Source of the DNA: Bifidobacterium sp. ESL0784
GTDB taxonomy: Bacteria; Actinomycetota; Actinomycetes; Actinomycetales; Bifidobacteriaceae
Reading direction: 5' to 3'
Length of the DNA: 64,000 nucleotides
NCBI RefSeq assembly: GCF_029433295.1
Contig: NZ_JAQTHV010000001.1
Span: 62,001 to 126,000 of the forward strand
The first letter of the stretch is position 1; the number at the start of each line of letters is the position of its first letter. The position numbers and the translations under genes are program-made. Shown piece after piece: positions 14,996 to 22,320 of the stretch. The notes under the pieces are model-generated. The model was not told where the DNA came from. It searched no databases and saw only the letters and a list, made by a program, of their open reading frames with translations.

Positions 14996-16264
14996 TCATG
15001 CCGCCATTCTTGTTTTCAAATCGTAGCGCCCCGTATTGGTGTAGGACTTGCCGCCATGAATGACGGTAAGGCTCTGCCGCACCGTTTCTCGGCTCATTTG
15101 CTCTTGTGCCAGTTTCGACATATTCGCGGCTATCTGTCGTTCACGTTCCTCAGTGGCGTGCTGGTAAATCAGCGCGGCCCGTGAACTGCTATGGCCCATA
15201 AGCGACATGAGTTCTTTCGTCGTGGCCCCGGTCTGTGCCGCCATTGTCGCGCAAGTGTGCCGAAGGTCGTGAAAACGAAGGTCTGGACGGTTCGCGGCCT
15301 TTCGCGCGACTCTGAAGAGCTTGCCGACCACGTTGTTGCTCATAGGTGTGCCGTTGCGCGTGGGAAATACGTAATCATCGTTCTTTGGCCCCGTGAACGT
15401 GCGAAGATGCTTGGTCAACAGTTCCGTGAGGTGTGGAGGCAGAAACACCACGCGGCGACCCGCTTTCGTCTTGGTCGGTTCCTTCTCGTAGAGCTTGCCG
15501 TTAAGCCGGTAGGTCTGCTTGTTGACGTTGAGCCGGTAGCCCCTCGAACCGTCGTCAAGTATCGTCAGCGCTACGTCGGCCCTTGTCAGTCCCGCCAACT
15601 CGCTGAAACGAAGCCCCGACCACGCCGCCACATGGATAAGCGCCCTATAGCGTTCCGGCATATTGTCCGCTATCGTCTCAATCTGCCCGATCGTGGCGGG
15701 TTTGCGTTCCACTGCCTCGCTCGTGCCAGCGCCTTTTATCGTGCAAGGGTTCGCCGTGATTATCTGGTCTCGAACAGCTGTCGCCATGATGCCATGAAGC
15801 AGGCGGTAGGCTTGCGCCGTTCGTGTCTTACCCGTCGTGTCACTTCGGGGCACGTCGCCCGACTCGCTGCGTGCCTTGAACCGTCCAAGCAGCCAACGCC
15901 GCCATTCCTTGACCACGCTCGGGGTGATGTCCTTCAAGGCGAAGGCCCCGAGGAACGGTAGCAGATGCTCGTCAATCAAGCCCGCGTAAATCTGTGCCGT
16001 CTTGGGCCTTATCGTCTCGCGTTTGTCCAGCAGCCACGAGATTGAGTATTCCTCGAACGTCTCGGCTGCTTTGTCCAAGTCTATTCGTTCGTTGCTGTTC
16101 AGGCGTCTGCGTATCTCGGCAAGCCATTCGTCTGCGGCCGCTCTTGTGGTGAACGTGTCCGGTGCCGTCCGTCTGTGTCCGGCATGGTCGGCGTAGGACG
16201 CTTGAAAACGTCCCGACCTCATCTGTTGTATTTTCCCAAAACTTCTTTTAGATTTTTTAGCCAT
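14996..16264 (-). CDS. int: Tyrosine site-specific integrase
   Basis: A 422-aa phage-type integrase that would insert and excise the element at tRNA-Ala. ATG 16264 is preceded by GGGGG 8 bases away; an upstream GTG (16273) is possible. Residues ~10-60 form an arm-binding AP2-like domain (SGRFQASYADHAGHRR); ~65-170 the SAM-like core-binding domain; ~190-390 the catalytic domain. Catalytic residues visible are R219 (SGLRFSEL), H332 and R335 (FHDLRHTCA), H358 (MGHSS) and Y367 (IYQHA). It is adjacent to the tRNA, as is usual, and looks intact, so the element may still be mobile. Confidence 0.95.
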   Translation of the reverse strand: MAKKSKRSFGKIQQMRSGRFQASYADHAGHRRTAPDTFTTRAAADEWLAEIRRRLNSNERIDLDKAAETFEEYSISWLLDKRETIRPKTAQIYAGLIDEHLLPFLGAFALKDITPSVVKEWRRWLLGRFKARSESGDVPRSDTTGKTRTAQAYRLLHGIMATAVRDQIITANPCTIKGAGTSEAVERKPATIGQIETIADNMPERYRALIHVAAWSGLRFSELAGLTRADVALTILDDGSRGYRLNVNKQTYRLNGKLYEKEPTKTKAGRRVVFLPPHLTELLTKHLRTFTGPKNDDYVFPTRNGTPMSNNVVGKLFRVARKAANRPDLRFHDLRHTCATMAAQTGATTKELMSLMGHSSSRAALIYQHATEERERQIAANMSKLAQEQMSRETVRQSLTVIHGGKSYTNTGRYDLKTRMAA

Positions 16265-16297
16265 AACAACCACCCCCGGTGTGTCATGGTCAAGATT

Positions 16298-16324
16298 CTT
16301 TGCATCTCTTGTGCATCTCTTGAC
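16298..16324. promoter_or_regulatory. Putative integrase arm-type sites, right end
   Basis: 27 bp identical to 12439-12465, containing two direct copies of GCATCTCTTG. It lies between the integrase start and the right att repeat, so it may also overlap the int promoter and allow self-control. Confidence 0.7.
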
Positions 16325-16412
16325 CTGTGTAAATGTGTCAAATGCTGGTCAAAGTTGCCGAGATATTAAAAACAGAAAAACCCGCAGAACGTTGATATTC
16401 TGCGGATTCTGG

Positions 16413-16457
16413 AGTGGAGCTAGCCGGGTTCGAACCGGCGACCCTCTGCTTGCAAAG
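16413..16457. repeat. Right attachment repeat within tRNA-Ala
   Basis: 45 bp identical to 12334-12378, running from two bases past the tRNA 3' end to the anticodon loop. Insertion therefore regenerates a complete tRNA on the integrase side. Confidence 0.92.
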
Positions 16458-16487
16458 CAGATGCGCTACCAGCTGCGCCATAGCCCC
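16415..16487 (-). tRNA. tRNA-Ala (UGC)
   Basis: A 73-nt cloverleaf on the minus strand. The acceptor GGGGCTA pairs with TAGCTCC with one G-U; the anticodon loop CTTTGCAAG carries TGC (complement at 16452-16454); the T-arm is GGTTCGAACC. CCA is not encoded. It is the integration target of the adjacent element. Confidence 0.96.
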
Positions 16488-16544
16488 AGAAACACAACAA
16501 TTCTTAAGCTGAAACCTTTGGGATTTGGACTTGAGAATCTTGCG

Positions 16545-16618
16545 TGGGCCCGGGAGGACTTGAACCTCCGACCTCATCCTTATCAGGGATGCGCTCTAAC
16601 CAGCTGAGCTACGGGCCC
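16545..16618 (-). tRNA. tRNA-Ile (GAU)
   Basis: A 74-nt cloverleaf, minus strand. The acceptor GGGCCCG pairs with CGGGCCC; the anticodon loop CTGATAA carries GAT; the T-loop is GTTCAAGTC. It lies 57 bp upstream of tRNA-Ala in the same direction, so the two are probably co-transcribed. CCA is not encoded. Confidence 0.96.
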
Positions 16619-16755
16619 AATCAGCACGCTTTGAGACGTACAAAGAGTTAGTTTACCAGCTGAGGGCTCAGAGTCAACCCGACAGGCTTGCGTGTCGTGA
16701 ACGTTTGTTGAAGATATGGGGAATTTCCGTCAATCGCATGCGAGACAATGCGGGT

Positions 16756-17352
16756 ATGCCTTATCGCCGTCATCAGAAAGCCAGGACCGTTTCGTGCACT
16801 GTGCTGCGGGTTGATGATCTGGAAGTCAACGTGACCCGCAAAACCATGCGTAATATGTACCTGCGCGTCAAGCCGCTGACCGGCAAAATCGAAGTGAGCG
16901 CACCGGCAAGAATGAGTGATGCGAAAATTGCGGCGTTCGTCAGGGAACGCCAGGACTGGATCGAACGGCAGCGGAAAGCGATGGCTGAGAAGGCCGTTTC
17001 TCCTTCATTTGAGTGGACGGATGAACGCAAACAATCAGCGCAAGCCGGCATCAATGTGCAGCTACCGGCCTTGTTGGAACGCTGGGAGCTGGTTATCGGG
17101 CGCAAACCGACGCATATCACCCTGCGGCTGATGACCTCGCGCTGGGGCTCCTGCACGCCCGCGACCGGCCGCATCCGCCTCAACCTGCAGCTCGGGCTGA
17201 TGGAGCCGCGATTTCTGGAATATGTATTGGTCCATGAAATGACGCATCTGTGGGCCAGCGGCCACGGTGCCGAGTTCCAGCGGCGTATGGACATGTATCT
17301 GCCGAATTGGCGCACGCTACGGCGAGATCTCAACCGCGAATTGGTGTGGTGA
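16756..17352 (+). CDS. YgjP-like metallopeptidase-domain protein
   Basis: A 198-aa protein from ATG 16756; in-frame starts further back (16738, 16705) add residues outside the domain. It has the zincin motif HEMTH at ~160-164, a third ligand in SGHG near 170, and the preceding SRWGSC at ~128-133, typical of the YgjP/DUF45 metal-dependent hydrolase family. The N-terminal half is beta-rich with VTRKTMRNMYLRV. The family's physiological substrate is unsettled, so only the metallopeptidase fold is claimed. It stands alone between the tRNAs and an SDR gene. Confidence 0.85.
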   Translation: MPYRRHQKARTVSCTVLRVDDLEVNVTRKTMRNMYLRVKPLTGKIEVSAPARMSDAKIAAFVRERQDWIERQRKAMAEKAVSPSFEWTDERKQSAQAGINVQLPALLERWELVIGRKPTHITLRLMTSRWGSCTPATGRIRLNLQLGLMEPRFLEYVLVHEMTHLWASGHGAEFQRRMDMYLPNWRTLRRDLNRELVW

Positions 17353-17525
17353 CGGAATCTCGGGGATAATGGGGAAAAATTTTCGTAGTATCTGTGCATT
17401 TTTGCATGTCTTGCTGAGGGATAAGCGACGTAATTTGGGGTAGCGTTAGTAATGAATTATTGCCGCATCGCCAACGCGGGCGACGCGATGGAAATGCGCT
17501 CGAAAGAGCAGCGAGGAGGTTCTCG

Positions 17526-18353
17526 ATGGTGGGAACGCGGGCCGGCAACACGGCGGAAAACGAAGGAAAGTCGGAGATTCGTCTCGGCAACACCGTCACA
17601 TCCAAACGAGTGGTGGTTACGGGCGCATCCAGCGGAATCGGGCGTGCGACGGCGCTGCAGCTGGCGTCGGTCGGCTGGAAGGTCGTGGCGCTTGCCCGAC
17701 GGAAGAACAAGCTCATCGAGCTTTCCGACCAGCTTGGCGACGCCTGCGAATACGTGGTGTGCGATTTGACCAACGAGGCCTCTACGCAGGCCGCGGTAAC
17801 GAGGATTTTGCGCGGTGGGCCCGTAAAGGCGCTGGTCAACTGTGCGGGTGGCGCAATCGGAAAAGACCGGATTGAGGACTGCAATGTCGAGAATTGGCGC
17901 AAGATGTATGACGTCAATGTGCTCGGTACGTTGCGTATCACCCAGAAATTGCTGCCGGCCTTGAAGAGGGCGACTGGCGGCGGAACGGTTGTTGTCGTTT
18001 CTTCGACGGCAGGCATCGAAGCTTATGAAAACGGCGCCGGATACTGCGGGGTGAAGTCCGCTGAACGGGTGTTTGCCCAGACGCTTCGTTACGAAGAGGT
18101 CGGCGAACCGCTACGCGTCATTGACGTTTCTCCTGGCATGGTGCATACCGAAGAGTTCTCCCTCAACCGTTTCCACGGCGACAAGGCCAAGGCGGAAGCC
18201 GTGTATAAAGGTGTGCCAAACCCCCTAAACGCCGACGACATCGCCGAGTGCATCGAGTGGGCGCTTGATCTTCCCGACGATATCAACATCGATTCGCTTG
18301 TGGTTCGCCCGCGTGCGGAGGCCTCGGCCCAGCGGGTCTATCGCGAAAGCTGA
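17526..18353 (+). CDS. Short-chain dehydrogenase/reductase
   Basis: A 275-aa NAD(P)-dependent oxidoreductase of the classical SDR type, similar to serine/3-hydroxy acid dehydrogenases (YdfG-like). ATG 17526 follows the strong SD GAGGAGG; an earlier in-frame start at 17460 lacks one. Motifs: TGASSGIG at 32-39, NCAGG near 105, catalytic S160 (VVSSTAG), Y173 and K177 (YCGVK), and SPGMVHTEEF after the active site. The substrate is not determined; the exact family is inferred from overall motif spacing. Confidence 0.85.
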   Translation: MVGTRAGNTAENEGKSEIRLGNTVTSKRVVVTGASSGIGRATALQLASVGWKVVALARRKNKLIELSDQLGDACEYVVCDLTNEASTQAAVTRILRGGPVKALVNCAGGAIGKDRIEDCNVENWRKMYDVNVLGTLRITQKLLPALKRATGGGTVVVVSSTAGIEAYENGAGYCGVKSAERVFAQTLRYEEVGEPLRVIDVSPGMVHTEEFSLNRFHGDKAKAEAVYKGVPNPLNADDIAECIEWALDLPDDINIDSLVVRPRAEASAQRVYRES

Positions 18354-18380
18354 GTTTTCCCGAAAACTCGCAGATACCGT

Positions 18381-18419
18381 ATTGTGCCTTCATCCAGATT
18401 AAGTGGGTGAAGGCACAAT
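18381..18419 (+). terminator. Hairpin after SDR gene
   Basis: ATTGTGCCTTCA (18381-18392) pairs with TGAAGGCACAAT (18408-18419), a perfect 12-bp stem with a 15-base loop, 28 bp after the SDR stop, followed by GTTTGTTG. Confidence 0.65.
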
Positions 18420-18442
18420 GTTTGTTGCGCTATACAATGCAA

Positions 18443-18483
18443 AATGCCTTGCCATTCAGGATGAGAGTGAATGGCAAGGCATT
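18443..18483 (-). terminator. Terminator of dps
   Basis: A perfect 15-bp stem (18443-18457 with 18469-18483, AATGCCTTGCCATTC against its complement) with an 11-base loop. Read on the minus strand it is followed by TTTTGC, so it fits as the rho-independent terminator of dps. Confidence 0.75.
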
Positions 18484-18550
18484 AATTGATGGTTTGTGGT
18501 TTCAGGCGAACTCACGAATTGATTCGCCCCAAACCAAGCAGCCCCGAAGC

Positions 18551-19048
18551 TCAGGCGTGAGCCTGCTCTTCGATCAGGTGGCTGTTCATGAACCAGTTGA
18601 AGTGCTCGAGTTCCTGCACATGGTCCTGCATGATGTTGGAGCTGATGACGTCAATCGGATCGAGCTCCTCGTAGGCCTTACGCTCGGCGATGATGAAGTC
18701 GCTGTAGTAGTCGACCAGAGCCTTCAGGTAATCCTGGGTGTTCTGGCGGCCCATGAGCTTGAATTCGCTCCAGGTGCGGTTGCTGATGATGGACTCCGGG
18801 GTGCCTTCAGCGCTGCCGCCGAGGGTGGCGATGCGCTCTGCGGTCTCGTCGGCCATGTTGCGCACGGCGTCGACCTCGGGGTCGATCATTTCGTGTACGC
18901 CGATGAAGCTCGGGCCAGCGACGTTCCAGTGAGCGTGCTTCAGGATCAGCGAGGCCTCTTCCTCCTGCGCCAGACGGTTCTGCAAGATCGAGACGACCTT
19001 ATCGGATGCAGCCTGATCAATGCCGGGGCTCAAAAATTCATTTGCCAT
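18551..19048 (-). CDS. dps: Dps-family ferritin-like DNA-protection protein
   Basis: A 165-aa four-helix ferritin-like protein forming a dodecamer that oxidises and stores iron and shields DNA in stress. The ferroxidase pattern is seen in LKHAHWNVAGPSFIGVHEMID and the following DAVRNMADETAERIATLGG; the C-terminal helix reads DHVQELEHFNWFMNSHL. ATG 19048 is preceded by AAGGAAGG. It is monocistronic, with its own terminator. Confidence 0.93.
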   Translation of the reverse strand: MANEFLSPGIDQAASDKVVSILQNRLAQEEEASLILKHAHWNVAGPSFIGVHEMIDPEVDAVRNMADETAERIATLGGSAEGTPESIISNRTWSEFKLMGRQNTQDYLKALVDYYSDFIIAERKAYEELDPIDVISSNIMQDHVQELEHFNWFMNSHLIEEQAHA

Positions 19049-19324
19049 AGTAATTTTCCTTCCTTTGGCGAATATTGCTAATTACTATTCTAGTGAATTG
19101 TGGTGTGCGTCTCAGGGGTTCGTCTTTAGCCCAATCCTGTTAAAACCCTTGAAATGTAGCGGTTTTCGGGGTGTTGAAGTAGGGTTACCGCCGGTTATCG
19201 AACCCAAAGTTTGCGTGTATTGAAAGGTTCGCCACGTCATCTGCAATTTTGTCTGACAAAATATCGTCGAACGTCGAGATTTGCGTTGCGTTTAGCGGTT
19301 TTCGTTTGCGCTGGGTGGCGTTTA

Positions 19325-20392
19325 TCAGCGATGCAGGCTGACGTATCTGGTGGATCGGCCTGCTCCGAGCTTTTGGATTTGGTCAGCGTCGAGCAGGGCT
19401 TTCAGTGTGCGCTCGATGGTCGAGGTGCTGATGTCAGGAAGTGTCTGTTGGATATCAGCTTTGGAGAGTGGCCTCAGGCTTTGGCTCAGGACGTCGGCGA
19501 TGCGTTGCTTTTTGGTTGTTGAATGATGCGACGAAGCGGGCGCACTTACGATTGCGGCTCGTCCGTCGAACTCACGGTATGCCGCCAGAATGATGCCGAG
19601 CAGATAGTTGACGAATGGCGCGTAATCATAGGTGTTTCCGTCCCAGCCGACGGTGCTCGCGGCCAAGGCCTCGTAATAGGTGGCTCTGCCTTGCTCGATA
19701 AGGTGCTCGATGCTGATATATTTTCCGATTTCGTAGCCGGAACGGTAAAGCAGGAGTAGCGTCAGCAGACGGCTCATACGGCCATTACCGTCGTTGAACG
19801 GATGGATGCAAGTGAAATCGAAAACGAACATGCAGGTCAGCAACAATGAATCAATATCACCGGTCTCGTTGGTTTTGTTGTAATTGTCGCAAGCCGCTGC
19901 CATCAGTTCTGATGTTTGAAGCGCCGATGGTGGTGTGAATCTAAGCTTCGCGTGCCCGGTTCCGTCCGATTCGACAATCATATTATCGGCGTCTTTCCAA
20001 TGACCGGCGAAGGCGAGCGGCGTGTGCTTGAAGAGATCGCGGTGCAGTTGCAGGATGACGTTCGGTTTCAACGGTATATACGCATAGTCTTCATGGATGG
20101 TTTTGAGTACGTCTCGATAACCGGCGATTTCTTCCTCGTCACGGTTCCGTGGGGACACTTTCTCGCTGACAATACCCGCTAAACGCTTGTTGGTGGTCGA
20201 GATTCCTTCGATGCGATTTGAAGCGTCAGTGCTTTGGATGCGGGCAATATTGACGAGTGGTTCCGCGAGTTCGGGACTGACCTGCAACTGAGTGTTTTGG
20301 CGACCTTTGGCCTCATGAACCGCATTGAGCAGATTCACGGTCTGCGGAGTCAGCAGCTCGTGCCCGGATTTCTCATAGTCGAAAGTATGCAT
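19325..20392 (-). CDS. Fic-domain protein with N-terminal inhibitory motif and C-terminal winged helix
   Basis: A 355-aa Fic protein, predicted to transfer AMP (or another nucleotide) to target proteins. The active-site motif HPFNDGNGRMSR lies at 197-208. The inhibitory-helix pattern S/T-x3-E-G occurs at 58-63 (SNRIEG), upstream of the Fic core, making it a class II self-inhibited Fic. Residues ~295-355 form a winged HTH (SKADIQQTLPDISTSTIERT). The target is unknown. It is monocistronic, and its promoter carries repeated TTTTCTGCATCA sites that its own HTH could bind. No separate antitoxin gene is nearby. Confidence 0.92.
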   Translation of the reverse strand: MHTFDYEKSGHELLTPQTVNLLNAVHEAKGRQNTQLQVSPELAEPLVNIARIQSTDASNRIEGISTTNKRLAGIVSEKVSPRNRDEEEIAGYRDVLKTIHEDYAYIPLKPNVILQLHRDLFKHTPLAFAGHWKDADNMIVESDGTGHAKLRFTPPSALQTSELMAAACDNYNKTNETGDIDSLLLTCMFVFDFTCIHPFNDGNGRMSRLLTLLLLYRSGYEIGKYISIEHLIEQGRATYYEALAASTVGWDGNTYDYAPFVNYLLGIILAAYREFDGRAAIVSAPASSHHSTTKKQRIADVLSQSLRPLSKADIQQTLPDISTSTIERTLKALLDADQIQKLGAGRSTRYVSLHR

Positions 20393-20405
20393 CTTATCTG
20401 CACCA

Positions 20406-20462
20406 TTTTCTGCATCATCAATAACTTTTCTGCATCATATTATACCAATCTGATGCAGAAAA
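20406..20462. promoter_or_regulatory. Repeated operator-like sites upstream of fic
   Basis: TTTTCTGCATCA occurs at 20406-20417 and 20426-20437 (20 bp apart, same strand), and its exact inverse TGATGCAGAAAA at 20451-20462. The second and third form an inverted repeat with a 13-bp gap. They begin 14 bp upstream of the fic start, over the likely promoter. Autoregulation by the Fic protein's C-terminal HTH is inferred. Confidence 0.6.
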
Positions 20463-20640
20463 ATATTGAATGAGGTAGAAAAAGATAATGAGCTATAGCA
20501 GATGCGCAGGCTGCTGCTTCTGGTTTCGTCATAAAAGACCGCTGAGGGGCCGTCTGTGGCTTATTTATAGGGCGAATGGATCGCCGTTTTTGGGCCGATA
20601 AATACTGTCGTTGTGCGATTGGTATGGTAACGGTAATTTG

Positions 20641-21990
20641 CTACTTGCTCTCTTCGACTGAGTCTGCATCATCAAGCCCACTCTTGCGGACTTCAATGGT
20701 TTCGATACGGCGGCCGTCGACCTTGGTAACCACCATGTCGTAGCCGTCGTCGGAGTGGAGAGTTTCGCCAACTTCGCCCATACGGCCGGTGTGGGCGAGG
20801 AAGTAGCCGGCGACCGTCTCGTAGGGGCCATCTTCCAGCTCGATGTCGGTGAGGTCGTCGAAGTCCTCGATGGTCATGCCGCCGTCGACCGTGACCATGC
20901 CATCGACGAATGCGGTTTCGCTGTTGCGGTCGTCGCCGATACCGTTTGCTTTGCTGCCATTGCCGTCTTCCGGCAAATCGTATTCGTCGCGGATATCACC
21001 GACCAGCTCTTCGGTCATGTCTTCCAACGTGACGATGCCGTCAGTCCCGCCGTATTCATCAATGACCACAGCCAAGTGAATCCCGCGTTTGCGCAACAAA
21101 GCCAAACTTGGCAGAATCTTCGAGGTGCCAGGCAGCGAAATGCCTTCGCGCATCACATCGGCCACGGTTTTCGCATTCGGGTCGCGCACGTCGAGCAGAT
21201 CGCGCACGTGCACGAAGCCGATGACGTCGTCAAAGTCCTTGCCGGTGACGGGATAGCGGGAATACGGCATTTCGCGTACATATTTCGCGGCCTCCTCAAT
21301 CGGTTGCGAACCTTCCAAGAAAACCACGTCAGCGCGTGGCCTCATCACTTCTGCCACAATGGTTTCCGAGGCGTCGAACACGTCATCCAAAATCGTGCGC
21401 TCGTCTTTGCTGAGGTTGGTGTTGGAATTGACCAGCACGCGCAATTCTTTGTCGCTGACCTCGGTTTCGGTCTGGCTCGGGTCGAAGCCCAGAAGCCGCA
21501 CAATGCCGTTGGTGCTTTTGCCGATGAGCCAGATGATCGGCCGGCAGATTTTGGCGAAAATATCGACAGCAGGCACCGCGGCGCGCGCGATTTGCTCGGT
21601 GCGCTGCATGGCGATGCGCTTCGGCACCATTTCGGCGATGACGATGTCGCAGAACGAGATAATCAAAGTCAGCACGATAGTAGTGCCAGGCGAGGCGATA
21701 TGGTGCGGAATTCCCCAACTCTCCACAACCGGCTCGACCCAGGGCGCGATGGCGGATTCGCCGAATGACGCCGAGAAGAAGCCCGAAAGCGTCACGCCGA
21801 TTTGCACGGTCGAAAGGAAGGTGTTCGGGTCTCGTGCAATGCGAGCGACTTTCTGCCCGCGAGCGTCCTCCTGCTCCATCTCGTCGAGCTGCGAACCGCG
21901 CAGGCTCACCAGAGCGAGCTCGGTGCACGAAAAGACGCCACCGATGATTAGGAAGACGAAAACGAAGACGATATCCAAGGCCAAAGACAT
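20641..21990 (-). CDS. CNNM/CorC-family membrane protein (DUF21-CBS-CorC_HlyC)
   Basis: A 449-aa integral membrane protein of the HlyC/CorC (CNNM) family, associated with Mg2+ or other divalent cation efflux or homeostasis. Residues 1-~190 are the DUF21 membrane domain (STVQIGVTLSGFFSASFGES). About 205-330 is a CBS pair (MPYSRYPVTGKDFDDVIGFV, then VIDEYGGTDGIVTLEDMTEE). About 350-440 is the CorC_HlyC domain (YETVAGYFLAHTGRMGEVGE). It is monocistronic. The 300-bp AT-rich gap to the divergent gene holds no ORF or clear hairpin. Confidence 0.92.
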   Translation of the reverse strand: MSLALDIVFVFVFLIIGGVFSCTELALVSLRGSQLDEMEQEDARGQKVARIARDPNTFLSTVQIGVTLSGFFSASFGESAIAPWVEPVVESWGIPHHIASPGTTIVLTLIISFCDIVIAEMVPKRIAMQRTEQIARAAVPAVDIFAKICRPIIWLIGKSTNGIVRLLGFDPSQTETEVSDKELRVLVNSNTNLSKDERTILDDVFDASETIVAEVMRPRADVVFLEGSQPIEEAAKYVREMPYSRYPVTGKDFDDVIGFVHVRDLLDVRDPNAKTVADVMREGISLPGTSKILPSLALLRKRGIHLAVVIDEYGGTDGIVTLEDMTEELVGDIRDEYDLPEDGNGSKANGIGDDRNSETAFVDGMVTVDGGMTIEDFDDLTDIELEDGPYETVAGYFLAHTGRMGEVGETLHSDDGYDMVVTKVDGRRIETIEVRKSGLDDADSVEESK

Positions 21991-22320
21991 GCTCCCAGTC
22001 TAGAAGACCGGCGGGGCATTGCTGCGTTCTTGTGTGGCCGGGTGCCGCATTACGCTCAAAGTAAAGCGCCTGGGACGAGAATGTAATGCACGAATTACTG
22101 GATATTCAAGAAATTCGTGACGTGTTTTCTATTTAATGAAGATGAGATTGTTGAATATTGCGTCGATAGATAATACAATAATCTGCCATTGGGGGATTGC
22201 TTGCTGAGAACGATTTTATGATTTCGTAATTTTAGCTATTGCCCACATCGCGAGTATGGCGCGTGTTCGAATGAACACGGTTGGGGAGCGATGCGTCAAG
22301 GCCGCCGAAAGGGGGATATT

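Larger units (their letters stand above)
12334..16457. mobile_element. 4.1-kb integrative element in tRNA-Ala with its own origin-like region
   Basis: It is bounded by identical 45-bp direct repeats (12334-12378 and 16413-16457), the right one forming the 3' half of intact tRNA-Ala. It carries a tyrosine integrase next to the tRNA, matched 27-bp arm-type repeats near each end, an excisionase-like HTH gene, three small genes and an iteron/DnaA-box origin. No relaxase, capsid or transfer gene is visible, so it is not self-transmissible by known routes. It resembles minimal pSAM2-like or phage-satellite islands in logic (int, xis, rep, ori), but no named family is recognised. Confidence 0.85.
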
